The position numbers and the translations under genes are program-made. From Microbacterium capsulatum (GTDB taxonomy: Bacteria; Actinomycetota; Actinomycetes; Actinomycetales; Microbacteriaceae), in assembly GCF_030865425.1 (NCBI RefSeq), contig NZ_JAVFCB010000001.1:109472-173471 (forward strand): 64,000 nt of DNA. The letters run 5' to 3'. Shown one piece after another: positions 41,982 through 51,446 of the stretch; the stretch's first letter is position 1; every line of letters starts with the position of its first letter. The notes below the pieces were generated by a model. That model did no database searches, was not told the origin of the DNA, and saw only the letters and a program-made list of their open reading frames with translations.

Positions 41982-42473
41982 TCAGGTGGCGGCGGATCCG
42001 CGGCCGAGGATCCCGGCGCGCTGCAGCAGCAGGTAGATCTGGCAGCCGAGGCAGAAGGCGAACGCCGCGTTCAGGAACGCGGCGACGAACGCCATCGCGG
42101 TCGTGATCGGCAGCGCCCAGGGCACGCCGGCCAGATGCAGGATCAGCCCGACCGCGACGACGAAGAGCCCGACGCCCTGAGCGAACCGCGGCGGCCGCGG
42201 ATCCTCGAGCTCCGTCGGCGGTGCGAGCCGCGGGCGCACGGCGGTGCGGAACAGCGCGCCCCACGGCTGGGTGCGCGGCGAGAGCACGCCCCACAGGAAG
42301 AGCAGCGCGATCACGAGGGTGAGCAGGAACGCGGGCTGGGTCGCGCGCTGGGCGAGGCCGTCGGCCGCGCCCGGTCCGATGAGCCCCAGCACGGTCGCGA
42401 CGAGCACGAGTACGGACGTGATCCACGCCGCGAAGCGGGGTCCGCGGGGGTCGATGCCGGCGGGAGCGGTCAT
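41982..42473 (-). CDS. DUF4395 membrane protein
   Basis: A 163-residue protein with about four transmembrane helices. The segment PRFAQGVGLFVVAVGLILHL and AFLNAAFAFCLGCQIYLLLQ with the CxxC pair (CLGC) are the hallmark of DUF4395, found next to thioredoxin-like genes. The cysteines face the membrane and suggest a thiol-redox role together with the adjacent protein. Its ATG lies inside the stop region of the thioredoxin-like gene (ATGA overlap), so the two are co-translated. Confidence 0.85.
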   Translation of the reverse strand: MTAPAGIDPRGPRFAAWITSVLVLVATVLGLIGPGAADGLAQRATQPAFLLTLVIALLFLWGVLSPRTQPWGALFRTAVRPRLAPPTELEDPRPPRFAQGVGLFVVAVGLILHLAGVPWALPITTAMAFVAAFLNAAFAFCLGCQIYLLLQRAGILGRGSAAT

Positions 42474-42913
42474 GAGCGGTCCTCCTGGGCGTAGGTGTGG
42501 TCGGCGCCGTCGAGGGCCGCGAGCACGGCCGCGCGGGTCGGGACGCCGGTGAAGCGGGAGCGGATCCGTCCGTCCGGATCCACGAGCAGGGTTGTCGGGG
42601 TGGACAGCACGCGGTAGCGCGAGGCGAGGTCGGCGCGATGGGTGAGGTCGACGTCGGCGTGCACGACGCCGGGCCGTTCCGCGGCGATGTGGCCGAGCAG
42701 CCGCCGCACGTGCGGGCAGCGGGCGCAGAACTCGGTGCTGAACTGCACGAGCGTGGCGCGCGCGCCGAGCGCGGTCGGCAGGTCGGCCGGATCCACGTGC
42801 AGATCCCCGGCGACCGCGACGCCCCGCCCGTCGCGTCGGCGCAGCAGCACGCCCGCGAGGATCGTCACCGCGAGCAGCGCGGCGGCGGCGACGAGGGCGA
42901 TCGGGAGCGTCAT
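42470..42913 (-). CDS. Membrane-anchored thioredoxin-like protein
   Basis: A 147-residue protein with one N-terminal transmembrane anchor (about 4-24) and a thioredoxin fold. The active site reads [13 protein letters not shown] (CARC instead of the usual CGPC), and the cis-proline loop is [14 protein letters not shown]. It probably faces outside and works with the adjacent DUF4395 protein in thiol oxidation or reduction of exported proteins. First gene of a two-gene operon, divergent from thyA. Confidence 0.87.
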   Translation of the reverse strand: MTLPIALVAAAALLAVTILAGVLLRRRDGRGVAVAGDLHVDPADLPTALGARATLVQFSTEFCARCPHVRRLLGHIAAERPGVVHADVDLTHRADLASRYRVLSTPTTLLVDPDGRIRSRFTGVPTRAAVLAALDGADHTYAQEDRS

Positions 42914-43011
42914 GCTCCGAGGCTACGTCCGGGCGCGGGGCCGGGGGCCGGATATGACGGATCAAGTCGGGTTCCCCGATCCGTCCCGGCCCGCGTCCGC
43001 GTCGTCGCCGG

Positions 43012-43017
43012 TACGCT
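43012..43017 (+). promoter_or_regulatory. -10 hexamer for leaderless thyA mRNA
   Basis: TACGCT ends seven bases before the ATG at 43025, with no ribosome binding site. Confidence 0.5.
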
Positions 43018-43024
43018 GAAACGC

Positions 43025-43834
43025 ATGAGCGACGCGATCCCCACGCCGTACGAAGACCTGCTCCGCGACGTGCTCGCCACCGGCACGCACAAGGACGATC
43101 GCACCGGCACCGGCACGACCAGCGTGTTCGGGCGTCAGATCCGCTTCGACCTGTCGCAGGGGTTCCCGCTCATCACCACCAAGCGCGTGCACTTCAAGTC
43201 CATCGCGTACGAGCTGCTCTGGTTCCTCCGCGGCGACTCCAACGTGCGCTGGCTGCAGGAGAACGGCGTCACGATCTGGGACGAGTGGGCCGACGCCGAT
43301 GGGGATCTGGGCCCGGTCTACGGCGTGCAGTGGCGCTCCTGGCCGACGCCGGACGGCGGGCACATCGACCAGCTGCAGCAGGTGATCGACCAGATCCGCA
43401 ACTCCCCGGACTCACGGCGCATCATCGTCTCGGCCTGGAATCCGGCCGACATCCCCGACATGGCGCTCGCGCCGTGCCACGCGCTGTTCCAGTTCTACGT
43501 GGCCGACGGGAAGCTGTCCTGCCAGCTCTACCAGCGCAGCGCCGACCTGTTCCTCGGCGTGCCGTTCAACATCGCCTCGTACGCGCTGCTGACCCTGATG
43601 GTGGCGCAGCAGACGGGCCTCGAACCCGGCGACTTTGTATGGACCGGCGGCGACTGCCACATCTACGACAACCACCTCGAGCAGGTGCGCGAGCAGCTCA
43701 CCCGCGAACCCTACCCGTACCCGACGCTGCGGATCACCCGGACGCCGGAGTCGATCTTCGACTACGCCTACGAGGACTTCGCCGTGGAGGACTACCGGCA
43801 CCACCCGGCGATCCGGGCGGCGGTGGCCGTATGA
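43025..43834 (+). CDS. thyA: Thymidylate synthase
   Basis: A 269-residue ThyA that methylates dUMP to dTMP using methylene-tetrahydrofolate. The catalytic cysteine is in [14 protein letters not shown] (about residue 151), with [29 protein letters not shown] and [18 protein letters not shown] also conserved. Length is normal (E. coli 264). It overlaps folA by four bases, pairing dTMP synthesis with recycling of the dihydrofolate it makes. Likely leaderless. Confidence 0.96.
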   Translation: MSDAIPTPYEDLLRDVLATGTHKDDRTGTGTTSVFGRQIRFDLSQGFPLITTKRVHFKSIAYELLWFLRGDSNVRWLQENGVTIWDEWADADGDLGPVYGVQWRSWPTPDGGHIDQLQQVIDQIRNSPDSRRIIVSAWNPADIPDMALAPCHALFQFYVADGKLSCQLYQRSADLFLGVPFNIASYALLTLMVAQQTGLEPGDFVWTGGDCHIYDNHLEQVREQLTREPYPYPTLRITRTPESIFDYAYEDFAVEDYRHHPAIRAAVAV

Positions 43835-44307
43835 CCCGGACCGGACTCGTCTGGGCCGAGGCGCACGGCGGCGTGATCGGCGCCGGCGGGGTGATGCCGT
43901 GGCACCTGCCGGAGGATCTCGTGCACTTCAAGGCGCTCACCATGACCGCCCCGGTGATCATGGGCCGGCGCACCTGGGAATCGCTCCCGGAGCGGTTCCG
44001 CCCGCTGCCGGGCCGAGACAACGTCGTGATCACCCGGCAGCCCGACTGGAGCGCCGCGGGCGCCCGCAGGGCCGGCACGATCGCCGAGGCGACCGACGGG
44101 CTGGACGAGGCCTGGATCATCGGCGGCGGCGAGATCTTCCGCCAGGTGATCGGCGAGGCCGACCGCCTGGAGATCACTGAGCTCGACGTGGACGTCCCCG
44201 GCGACGCGTTCGCCCCGTCGCGCGACGGGTTCCGCCTGGTGTCCGAGGGGGAGTGGCTGACCAGCCGGACCGGGATCCGCTACCGCTTCCTCGCCTACGA
44301 GCGCTGA
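43831..44307 (+). CDS. folA: Dihydrofolate reductase
   Basis: A 158-residue enzyme reducing dihydrofolate with [25 protein letters not shown] has the N-terminal Trp block, [12 protein letters not shown] contains the active-site acidic residue, [13 protein letters not shown] and [12 protein letters not shown] complete the family pattern. It begins within the thyA stop codon (ATGA), so it is translated with thyA and regenerates the cofactor oxidised by it. Confidence 0.95.
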   Translation: MTRTGLVWAEAHGGVIGAGGVMPWHLPEDLVHFKALTMTAPVIMGRRTWESLPERFRPLPGRDNVVITRQPDWSAAGARRAGTIAEATDGLDEAWIIGGGEIFRQVIGEADRLEITELDVDVPGDAFAPSRDGFRLVSEGEWLTSRTGIRYRFLAYER

Positions 44308-44355
44308 CCGCCGCGCACCCGCTCGCCGCACGCCGACCGCCGAAGGAGGCATCGC

Positions 44356-45117
44356 ATGCCCACTGCACTCATCACGGGCGCCAGCGCCGGTCTCGGCGCG
44401 GAGTTCGCCCGCCAGCTCGCCGAGCGCGGCGCCGGCCTGGTGATCGTCGCCCGGTCCCGCGACGCGCTGGACGCGCTCGCCGCCGACCTCCGCGAGGAGT
44501 TCGGGGTCGAGGTCGAGGTGATCGCCGCCGACCTCACCGAGGAGGAGGATCTGCGCCGGGTCGCGGAGCGGATCGCCGACCGGGACCGTCCGATCGACGT
44601 GCTCGTGAACAACGCCGGCTTCGGCCTGCCGCTGCGTTTCGCCGACAACGACGTGCACGACGAGGTGCGCCACCTGCGCCTGCACGTCGAGGCGCCGATG
44701 CGGCTCATGCATGCCGCGCTCGGGGTGATGCGCGGCCGCGGCGGAAGGATCGTCAACGTCGCCTCGGTCGCGGGCTTCCTCTCCCGCTCCACCTACTCGG
44801 CGTGCAAGGGCTGGCTGATCGGGTTCAGCCGGTGGGCGAACGCCGAGTACGCCGCGGACGGGGTCACCGTGACCGCGGTCTGCCCCGGATTCGTGCACAC
44901 GACCTTCCACGCCCGGATGGGCCTCGAGCCCGGGCGCGAGGGCGTCCCGCGGGTGCTGTGGCTGGACGCCGAGGACGTCGTCAGGGAGGGCCTGCGCGAC
45001 GCCGCCCGCGGCAGGGCGGTGTCGATCCCGTCGCTGCGGTACAAGGTCGTCGTCGCCCTGCTCGGCGTCCTGCCCCGCTCGTTCACCTCCCGCATGGCCC
45101 GTCGCGGCCGCCTCTGA
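44356..45117 (+). CDS. SDR-family oxidoreductase
   Basis: A 253-residue classical short-chain dehydrogenase. TGASAGLGAEFARQLAERG binds NAD(P)H, VLVNNAGFGLPLRF is the NNAG block, and the catalytic Ser and YxxxK appear in VASVAGFLSRSTYSACKGW. The C-terminus is basic and may be membrane-associated (YKVVVALLGVLPRSFTSRMA). A GAAGGAGG ribosome binding site precedes the ATG. It is 48 bases downstream of folA and convergent with the Nudix gene; the substrate is unknown. Confidence 0.9.
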   Translation: MPTALITGASAGLGAEFARQLAERGAGLVIVARSRDALDALAADLREEFGVEVEVIAADLTEEEDLRRVAERIADRDRPIDVLVNNAGFGLPLRFADNDVHDEVRHLRLHVEAPMRLMHAALGVMRGRGGRIVNVASVAGFLSRSTYSACKGWLIGFSRWANAEYAADGVTVTAVCPGFVHTTFHARMGLEPGREGVPRVLWLDAEDVVREGLRDAARGRAVSIPSLRYKVVVALLGVLPRSFTSRMARRGRL

Positions 45118-45125
45118 CCTCGGAT

Positions 45126-45153
45126 TCAGCGGAACGGTCTCAGCGGAACCGGC
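45126..45153. repeat. Tandem 14-bp duplication at the Nudix stop codon
   Basis: TCAGCGGAACGGTC (45126-45139) and TCAGCGGAACCGGC (45140-45153) are adjacent copies; the second holds the last codons and stop of the minus-strand Nudix gene. Confidence 0.65.
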
Positions 45154-45679
45154 CCAGGCGGATCCCGGCGAACGCGAGCGCCGCGATCGTCTCGCCGTCG
45201 GCGATCCGGCCGTCCGCCGCCATCTGCAGCGCCTCGCCGAACGGGACCCAGAAGACGTCGTCGATGCCCTCCTCGGCCTGCGTGTGCGCGCTGTCCGCGG
45301 CGGCGCGCAGCCCGCGGGCGAGGAACACGTGCTCGGGGGCGACGGCGATGCCGTTCAGGGCGTTCATCACGCCGATCGGGGCCCACTCCTCGGCCTCCAA
45401 GCCGGTCTCCTCGCGCAGCTCGCGCTGCGCGGCGCGCAGCGGATCCTCGCCGTCGCTGCCGCCCGCGGGCACCTCGACCGATCGCCCGGTCGTGTACCGC
45501 TGGATCGTGACGAGGCAGACCCGCTCCGCGTCGTCGAGCGCGACGACGAACACCGCCGGGTGCTTCATCGTGACGACCCCGTAGACGCCGTCGCCGGACG
45601 GCCCGGTCACCGCGTCCTCGCGCACCGAGATCCAGCGGTTGTCGTACACGGTGCGGGATGCGCGCGTCTGCCAGGCCAT
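45140..45679 (-). CDS. Nudix hydrolase
   Basis: A 179-residue protein with the Nudix box DPLRAAQRELREETGL and VEVPAGGSDGED just before it, an arrangement typical of ADP-ribose pyrophosphatases (PAGG then REL-EETG). Such enzymes hydrolyse nucleoside diphosphates linked to another moiety. An N-terminal TVYDNRWISVREDAV is also typical of ADP-ribose pyrophosphatase relatives. A lone gene convergent with the SDR gene and divergent from dapA. Confidence 0.88.
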   Translation of the reverse strand: MAWQTRASRTVYDNRWISVREDAVTGPSGDGVYGVVTMKHPAVFVVALDDAERVCLVTIQRYTTGRSVEVPAGGSDGEDPLRAAQRELREETGLEAEEWAPIGVMNALNGIAVAPEHVFLARGLRAAADSAHTQAEEGIDDVFWVPFGEALQMAADGRIADGETIAALAFAGIRLGRFR

Positions 45680-45763
45680 GCCGCGAGCCTACCGAGCCGA
45701 ACCGAGCGGACCAGGGGAGCCCGTCCGCTCCACCGGCACAGCATGAGCATCACCGGGAACCAC

Positions 45764-45769
45764 TACTCT
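45764..45769 (+). promoter_or_regulatory. -10 hexamer for leaderless dapA mRNA
   Basis: TACTCT ends six bases before the ATG at 45776; it supports this ATG over the in-frame ATG at 45743. Confidence 0.5.
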
Positions 45770-45775
45770 GGAACC

Positions 45776-46753
45776 ATGACGCACTCGGGCAATCCCTTCG
45801 GACAGGTGCTCGTCGCCCTCATCACCCCGATGACGGCCGACGGCGAGGTCGACTGGCCCTCCGTCGAGAAGCACATGGATCGGGTGATCTCGGACGGTGC
45901 CGACGGCATCGTCGTCACCGGCACCACGGGCGAGACCTCGACCCTCACCGACGCCGAGAAGCTGCGCCTCGTCGAGGTCGGCAAGGACGTCGCGGCCGGC
46001 CGCGCGAAGATCATCACGGGCGGCGGATCCAACGAGACCGCGCACGCGATCGAGCTGTACAAGGCCAGCGAGAAGGCCGGCGCCGACGGCATCATGATCG
46101 TCACCCCGTACTACAACAAGCCGACCCAGTCGGGCATCCTGACGCACTTCCGCCTCGTCGCGGACGCGACCGACCTGCCGGTGATCCTCTACGACATCCC
46201 CGGCCGCACCGGCGTGCCGATCAAGTACGAGACGATCCTGCGCCTCGCCAAGCACCCGAACATCCTCGCCGTGAAGGACGCCAAGGGCGACTTCTCCGAG
46301 GTCAGCCGCGTGCTGAACCAGACCGACCTGATGTACTTCTCCGGCGACGACGCGAACGTGCTGCCGCACCTGTCGATCGGCGCGACCGGCCTGATCGGCG
46401 TCACCGCCAACATCACCTCCGCGCCGTACCGCACGATCGTCGACGCGGTGAACCGCGGCGACCTGGCCACCGCCACCGCCGAGCACAAGCGCCTCGAGCC
46501 GCTCGTGCGCGCCGCGATGACGCACGTGCCCGGCACGGTGTCCGCGAAGTACATCCTGCACGGCCTCGGCCGCATCGGCAGCCCGCGCGTGCGCCTGCCG
46601 CTGGTGGGCCCGGAGGAGTGGGAGGCCGCGGCCATCGAGGACGAGCTCGCCCTCGTCAAGGACATCCCGGGAGCGGACTTCTCCGACTTCCGGCCCGACC
46701 GCAACGCCGCCGCCGGCGGCGCGCTCCCCAGGGTGCACGGCACCACCCGCTGA
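45776..46753 (+). CDS. dapA: 4-hydroxy-tetrahydrodipicolinate synthase
   Basis: A 325-residue aldolase condensing pyruvate with aspartate semialdehyde, the first step to DAP and lysine. Conserved blocks are VALITPMTADGEVDW, GTTGETSTLTDAEKL, the tyrosine-containing MIVTPYYNKPTQ, and the Schiff-base lysine in ILAVKDAKGD. The start at 45776 is preferred because a -10 box lies six bases upstream and residues coded further upstream do not match the family. It precedes rnj, as commonly seen in actinobacteria. Confidence 0.94.
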   Translation: MTHSGNPFGQVLVALITPMTADGEVDWPSVEKHMDRVISDGADGIVVTGTTGETSTLTDAEKLRLVEVGKDVAAGRAKIITGGGSNETAHAIELYKASEKAGADGIMIVTPYYNKPTQSGILTHFRLVADATDLPVILYDIPGRTGVPIKYETILRLAKHPNILAVKDAKGDFSEVSRVLNQTDLMYFSGDDANVLPHLSIGATGLIGVTANITSAPYRTIVDAVNRGDLATATAEHKRLEPLVRAAMTHVPGTVSAKYILHGLGRIGSPRVRLPLVGPEEWEAAAIEDELALVKDIPGADFSDFRPDRNAAAGGALPRVHGTTR

Positions 46754-46820
46754 GGCGGGTCCGCGACGGACGGCCGCGCGCATGATGCGCACCGGATCCG
46801 ATCCCGTTCGCAGGACCCCA

Positions 46821-46837
46821 CGACAGGCTCAGGGACC
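46821..46837. repeat. Copy of a dispersed intergenic motif
   Basis: CGACAGGCTCAGGGACC in the dapA-rnj gap resembles a short motif I recall in many intergenic regions of Microbacteriaceae genomes. Only one clear copy is seen in this window. Confidence 0.35.
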
Positions 46838-46881
46838 GAGAAGACAATGAGGCGCGCAGCGCGCCCCGCCTAGGAGGCACC

Positions 46882-48558
46882 ATGACCATCCCCGTCGCCG
46901 AGCCCGAGGCGCTCGCGCCCGACACCCTTCGCGTCACGCCCCTGGGCGGACTCGGCGAGGTCGGCCGGAACATGACGATCTTCGAGTTCGACGGCAAGAT
47001 CCTCGTCGTCGACTGCGGCGTGCTGTTCCCCGAGGAGCACCAGCCGGGCGTCGACCTGATCCTCCCCGACTTCGAGCCGATCAAGCACCGCCTCGACGAC
47101 ATCGTCGGCGTCGTGCTCACGCACGGCCACGAGGATCACATCGGCGCGGTGCCGTACCTGCTCCGGATGAAGCAGGACATCCCGCTGATCGGATCCGGCC
47201 TGACCCTCGCGCTCGTCGAGGCGAAGCTCAAGGAGCACCGGATCAAGCCCTTCACGCTCACCGTGAAGGAAGGGCGGCGCGAGAAGGTCGGCCCGTTCGA
47301 CCTCGAGTTCGTCGCGGTGAACCACTCCATCCCCGACGCGCTCGCCGTCGCGATCCGCACGCCCGCGGGCATGGTGCTCGCGACCGGCGACTTCAAGATG
47401 GACCAGCTGCCGCTGGACGGCCGGATCACGGATCTGCGCGCCTTCGCCCGCCTGGGCGAGGAGGGCGTCGACCTCTTCCTCGTCGACTCCACCAATGCCG
47501 ACGTCCCGGGCTTCACGCCCACCGAGCGCTCGATCGGCCCGGTGCTCGACCAGGTCATCGGCAAGGCGCCGCGACGCGTGATCGTGGCCAGCTTCTCCAG
47601 CCACGTGCACCGCGTGCAGCAGGTCATCGACGCCGCGCACGCGCACGGCCGTCGCGTCGCGTTCCTCGGCCGCAGCATGGTCCGCAACATGACCATCGCG
47701 GAGCAGCTGGGCTACCTCAAGGTGCCCGAGAACGTGCTCATCGACTACAAGAAGGCACGGGATCTGCCCGACGACCGGATCGTGTACATGTCGACCGGGT
47801 CCCAGGGCGAGCCGATGGCCGTGCTCAGCCGCATGGCCAACCTCGACCACGCGATCGAGCCCGGTCCGGGCGACACCGTGATCCTGGCGTCCAGCCTCAT
47901 CCCGGGCAACGAGAACGCCGTGTACCGGGTGATCGACGGGCTCACCAAGCTCGGTGCGAACGTCGTGCACAAGGCCAACGCCCGCGTGCACGTCTCCGGC
48001 CACGCCGCCGCCGGCGAGCTGATCTACTGCTACAACATCCTGCGGCCGAAGAACGTGCTGCCGGTGCACGGCGAGTACCGCCACCTCATCGCGAACGCCA
48101 AGCTCGCGCAGGACACCGGGATCGCGGAGGAGCGCACCATCGTCGGCTCCAACGGCACCGTGATCGACCTCAAGGGCGGCGTCGCCCGCGTCGCCGGTCA
48201 GCTCGACATCGGCTTCGTGTACGTGGACGGCTCGACGGTCGGCGAGATCACCGACGCGGACCTCAAGGACCGCCGGATCCTCGGCGAGGAGGGCTTCGTG
48301 TCCGTCATCGTGGTGGTCGACTCGACCACCGGGCGGATCATCTCCGGGCCGGAGATCCACGCGCGCGGTGTCGCCGAGGACGACGCGGTGTTCGACGACG
48401 TCGCCCCGAAGATCGTCGCGGCCCTCAAGGAGGCGGCGGGCAACGGCGTGCGGGACAACCACGCGCTGTCGCAGATCGTGCGCCGCACGATCGGCCGCTG
48501 GGTGAACCAGAAGCTGCGCCGCCGCCCGATGATCGTCCCGCTCGTCATCGAGGCCTGA
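46882..48558 (+). CDS. rnj: Ribonuclease J
   Basis: A 558-residue beta-CASP metallo-beta-lactamase ribonuclease. VRVTPLGGLGEVGRNMTIFE opens the family, LTHGHEDHIGAVPYLL is the zinc-binding HxHxDH motif, and SSHVHRVQQVIDAAHAHGRR plus YMSTGSQGEPMAVLSRMA lie in the beta-CASP region; the C-terminal domain follows. It processes and degrades mRNA and rRNA by endo- and 5' exonuclease activity. A TAGGAGG ribosome binding site lies before the ATG. Confidence 0.95.
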   Translation: MTIPVAEPEALAPDTLRVTPLGGLGEVGRNMTIFEFDGKILVVDCGVLFPEEHQPGVDLILPDFEPIKHRLDDIVGVVLTHGHEDHIGAVPYLLRMKQDIPLIGSGLTLALVEAKLKEHRIKPFTLTVKEGRREKVGPFDLEFVAVNHSIPDALAVAIRTPAGMVLATGDFKMDQLPLDGRITDLRAFARLGEEGVDLFLVDSTNADVPGFTPTERSIGPVLDQVIGKAPRRVIVASFSSHVHRVQQVIDAAHAHGRRVAFLGRSMVRNMTIAEQLGYLKVPENVLIDYKKARDLPDDRIVYMSTGSQGEPMAVLSRMANLDHAIEPGPGDTVILASSLIPGNENAVYRVIDGLTKLGANVVHKANARVHVSGHAAAGELIYCYNILRPKNVLPVHGEYRHLIANAKLAQDTGIAEERTIVGSNGTVIDLKGGVARVAGQLDIGFVYVDGSTVGEITDADLKDRRILGEEGFVSVIVVVDSTTGRIISGPEIHARGVAEDDAVFDDVAPKIVAALKEAAGNGVRDNHALSQIVRRTIGRWVNQKLRRRPMIVPLVIEA

Positions 48559-48638
48559 GCCCGGCCGCGGCGCAGGTCGAACGGCCCGGAATCCCGCGGA
48601 AAGCCGCGTCACTGCGGCCCGATGTCGGTGCGCAGCCG

Positions 48639-48644
48639 TAGCGT
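48639..48644 (+). promoter_or_regulatory. -10 hexamer near the ftsK start
   Basis: TAGCGT ends six bases before the ATG at 48651. The six bases GGAGGC look like a ribosome binding site but are too close to the start to work as one, so a leaderless mRNA is likely. Confidence 0.45.
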
Positions 48645-48650
48645 GGAGGC

Positions 48651-51446
48651 ATGCCCAGGAGCACTCCTGCCACCAAGCGTCCGGCCGCGTCCGAGAGATC
48701 GTCCTCGCGCGCGCGCTCCGGTTCCGCGTCCGGGGCGAAGCCGCGCAGCGCCGCCGCGCCCAAGAAGTACATCGACGAGGCCGACAGGCCGCCGGTGATG
48801 GCGCGCGCCCTGATGGGCATCGCGCACGGCGTCGGCGGGCTGTTCCGCGCGTTCGGGCCCGAGACCCTGGAGAAGGATCAGCGCCGCGACGGCTTCCCGT
48901 TCCTCCTCGTGCTGCTCGCCGTCGCGGGCGCCGTCAACGAATGGTTCTTCATCGGCTCGCCGGTCGCGAGCGGCATCAGCGCCTACTCCGTCGGCGCGCT
49001 CGTCGGGCGCACCGCCTTCGTCATGCCCGTCCTGCTCCTGCTGCTGGCGGGCTGGCTGTTCCGGCACCCGTCCTCGGTGCATGACAACGGGCGGATCGGG
49101 ATCGGCTTCGGGCTGTTTGTGATCTCCCTCGCCGGGTTCTGCCACGTGGCCGGCGGCCTGCCGCAGCCCAGGCAGGGCATGGGGGCGCTGAGCGCCGCGG
49201 GCGGCCTGTTCGGCTGGATGCTGGGGCAGCCGCTCAGCTACCTCACCTCGGTCCCCGCCTACATCGTGCTGTCGCTGCTCGCCGCGCTCAGCATCCTGAT
49301 CCTCACCAAGACGCCGCCGAACCGGATCGGGCAGCGCCTCGGCGATCTGTACGCGTGGATGTTCGACGCCGAGCGTGCCGAGAGGCCCGCGAAGGACGAG
49401 GTCGCTCCGGAGATCGACGAGGCCGACAAGGTCGACGACCCGGATGCGCTGCCCTGGTGGCGGCGCAACAAGACCGGGCGCGAGGAGGATCCGGACGACG
49501 GGCTCGGATCGCAGGACCTCACCGAGCTGCTCACCGCGCAGGACGATGTGCCCACGGTCGCCCAGGTCCCGGCCTACGACCAGGCCGTCATCAAGGACGA
49601 CCCGTACGACGCCGCGACCGAGGTGCTCACCGACGTGCGCGCGGTCGCCGACTCGCTCGCCGAGCAGCAGGCCACGGCCCTCCTCGACGACGGCGACACC
49701 GGGGAGCTCCCGGAGCTCGCCGGCTTCGACGGCTTCGGCACTCCCGGGCCCGGGGAGAGGGGACCGCAGGCCCCCGTCGCGCCGTACATCCTGCCCTCGC
49801 CGGGCGTGCTCAAGGCCGGCCCGCCGTCGGTCGCCCGCTCCGAGGCGAACGATCGGGTGGTCGAGCAGATCACGCACGTGCTCACCCAGTTCAACGTCGA
49901 CGCCAAGGTCACCGGCTTCTCCCGCGGCCCGACGGTGACGCAGTACGAGGTCGAGGTCGGCCACGGCGTCAAGGTCGAGAAGATCCTGCAGCTGAGCAAC
50001 AACTTCGCCTACGCGGTCGCGTCGAACGACGTGCGGATCCTCTCGCCGATCCCCGGCAAGAGCGCGATCGGCATCGAGATCCCGAACGCCGACCGCGAGA
50101 CGGTGGCGCTCGGCGACGTGCTGCGCTCCGCCGCGGCGCAGAAGAGCACGCACCCGCTGACGATCGGCGTCGGCAAGGACGTCGGCGGCAACTTCGTCGT
50201 CGCGAACCTCGCCAAGATGCCGCACCTCCTGGTGGCCGGCTCCACCGGATCCGGCAAGTCCAGCTTCGTGAACTCGATGATCACGAGCCTTCTCATGCGG
50301 GCCAGGCCCGCCGACGTGCGCATGGTGCTCATCGACCCCAAGCGCGTCGAGCTCACCAGCTACGCGGGCGTGCCGCACCTGATCACCCCCATCATCACGA
50401 GCCCGAAGAAGGCGGCGGAGGCGCTGCAGTGGGTCGTGAAGGAGATGGACATGCGGTACGACGACCTCGCGTCGTTCGGATTCCGCCACATCGACGACTT
50501 CAACCGCGCGGTCCGCGCCGGCGAGGTCGAGGTGCCGCCGGGCAGCGAGCGCGTGCTCAAGCCGTACCCGTACCTGCTGGTCGTCGTCGACGAGCTCGCC
50601 GACCTGATGATGGTCGCCCCGCGCGACGTCGAGGACTCGATCGTCCGGATCACCCAGCTCGCCCGCGCCTCCGGCATCCACCTCGTCCTCGCGACGCAGC
50701 GCCCGAGCGTCGACGTCGTCACCGGTCTGATCAAGGCGAACGTGCCGTCCCGGCTCGCGTTCGCGGTGACCAGCGTCACCGACAGCCGCGTCATCCTGGA
50801 CAGCCCCGGCGCCGACAAGCTGATCGGCCAGGGCGACGCCCTGTTCTCGCCAATGGGATCCTCCAAGCCGTTCCGCCTGCAGGGCGCCTGGGTCGACGAG
50901 AGCGAGATCGACGCGGTCGTCAAGCACGTCACCGGCCAGGCCCGCCCGGAGTACCGGCCGGACGTCGCCGAGGCCGTCGAGGGCAGGAAGAAGGAGGTCG
51001 ACGAGGACATCGGCGACGACCTCGAGCTGCTCCTCGCCGCCGCAGAGCTCATCGTCTCGTCGCAGTTCGGCTCCACGTCCATGCTGCAGCGCAAGCTGCG
51101 CGTCGGCTTCGCGAAGGCCGGCCGCCTGATGGACCTGCTCGAGTCACGCGAGATCGTCGGTCCGTCCGAGGGATCCAAGGCCCGCGACGTGCTCGTCACG
51201 CCCGAGCAGCTGCCCGGCGTGCTGGCCAAGCTGCGCGGTGACGATCCGCCGTCCGGGCAGGCGGCACCGGCCGCTCCTGCGACGGCTGCGGCTCCGGCCG
51301 TGCCGGCCGCGCCGGCGATGCCGTCGTCGACGGGCCACGCCGATGACCGCTACGGCGAGGACCCGATCGAGGCGCAGTACCGCGGCCTGCCCGAGGTCGA
51401 GTCCGAGGACGACGAGGACGCCTGGGGCCTCACCGGGCGCGACTGA
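48651..51446 (+). CDS. ftsK: DNA translocase FtsK
   Basis: A 931-residue septal DNA pump that moves chromosome termini during division. A basic N-terminus is followed by about four transmembrane helices (roughly residues 85-225), an acidic linker, the alpha domain ([40 protein letters not shown]), the motor with Walker [17 protein letters not shown] (about 530) and Walker [17 protein letters not shown], and a C-terminal gamma winged helix ([20 protein letters not shown]) that reads KOPS-like sequences. The Ala/Pro-rich and acidic tail after gamma is an extension. pgsA starts at the last base of its stop codon. Confidence 0.95.
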   Translation: MPRSTPATKRPAASERSSSRARSGSASGAKPRSAAAPKKYIDEADRPPVMARALMGIAHGVGGLFRAFGPETLEKDQRRDGFPFLLVLLAVAGAVNEWFFIGSPVASGISAYSVGALVGRTAFVMPVLLLLLAGWLFRHPSSVHDNGRIGIGFGLFVISLAGFCHVAGGLPQPRQGMGALSAAGGLFGWMLGQPLSYLTSVPAYIVLSLLAALSILILTKTPPNRIGQRLGDLYAWMFDAERAERPAKDEVAPEIDEADKVDDPDALPWWRRNKTGREEDPDDGLGSQDLTELLTAQDDVPTVAQVPAYDQAVIKDDPYDAATEVLTDVRAVADSLAEQQATALLDDGDTGELPELAGFDGFGTPGPGERGPQAPVAPYILPSPGVLKAGPPSVARSEANDRVVEQITHVLTQFNVDAKVTGFSRGPTVTQYEVEVGHGVKVEKILQLSNNFAYAVASNDVRILSPIPGKSAIGIEIPNADRETVALGDVLRSAAAQKSTHPLTIGVGKDVGGNFVVANLAKMPHLLVAGSTGSGKSSFVNSMITSLLMRARPADVRMVLIDPKRVELTSYAGVPHLITPIITSPKKAAEALQWVVKEMDMRYDDLASFGFRHIDDFNRAVRAGEVEVPPGSERVLKPYPYLLVVVDELADLMMVAPRDVEDSIVRITQLARASGIHLVLATQRPSVDVVTGLIKANVPSRLAFAVTSVTDSRVILDSPGADKLIGQGDALFSPMGSSKPFRLQGAWVDESEIDAVVKHVTGQARPEYRPDVAEAVEGRKKEVDEDIGDDLELLLAAAELIVSSQFGSTSMLQRKLRVGFAKAGRLMDLLESREIVGPSEGSKARDVLVTPEQLPGVLAKLRGDDPPSGQAAPAAPATAAAPAVPAAPAMPSSTGHADDRYGEDPIEAQYRGLPEVESEDDEDAWGLTGRD

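Noticed and set aside
45743..45775. Upstream in-frame ATG for dapA
   Set aside because: The extra residues do not match the family, and a -10 box lies between this ATG and the one at 45776.
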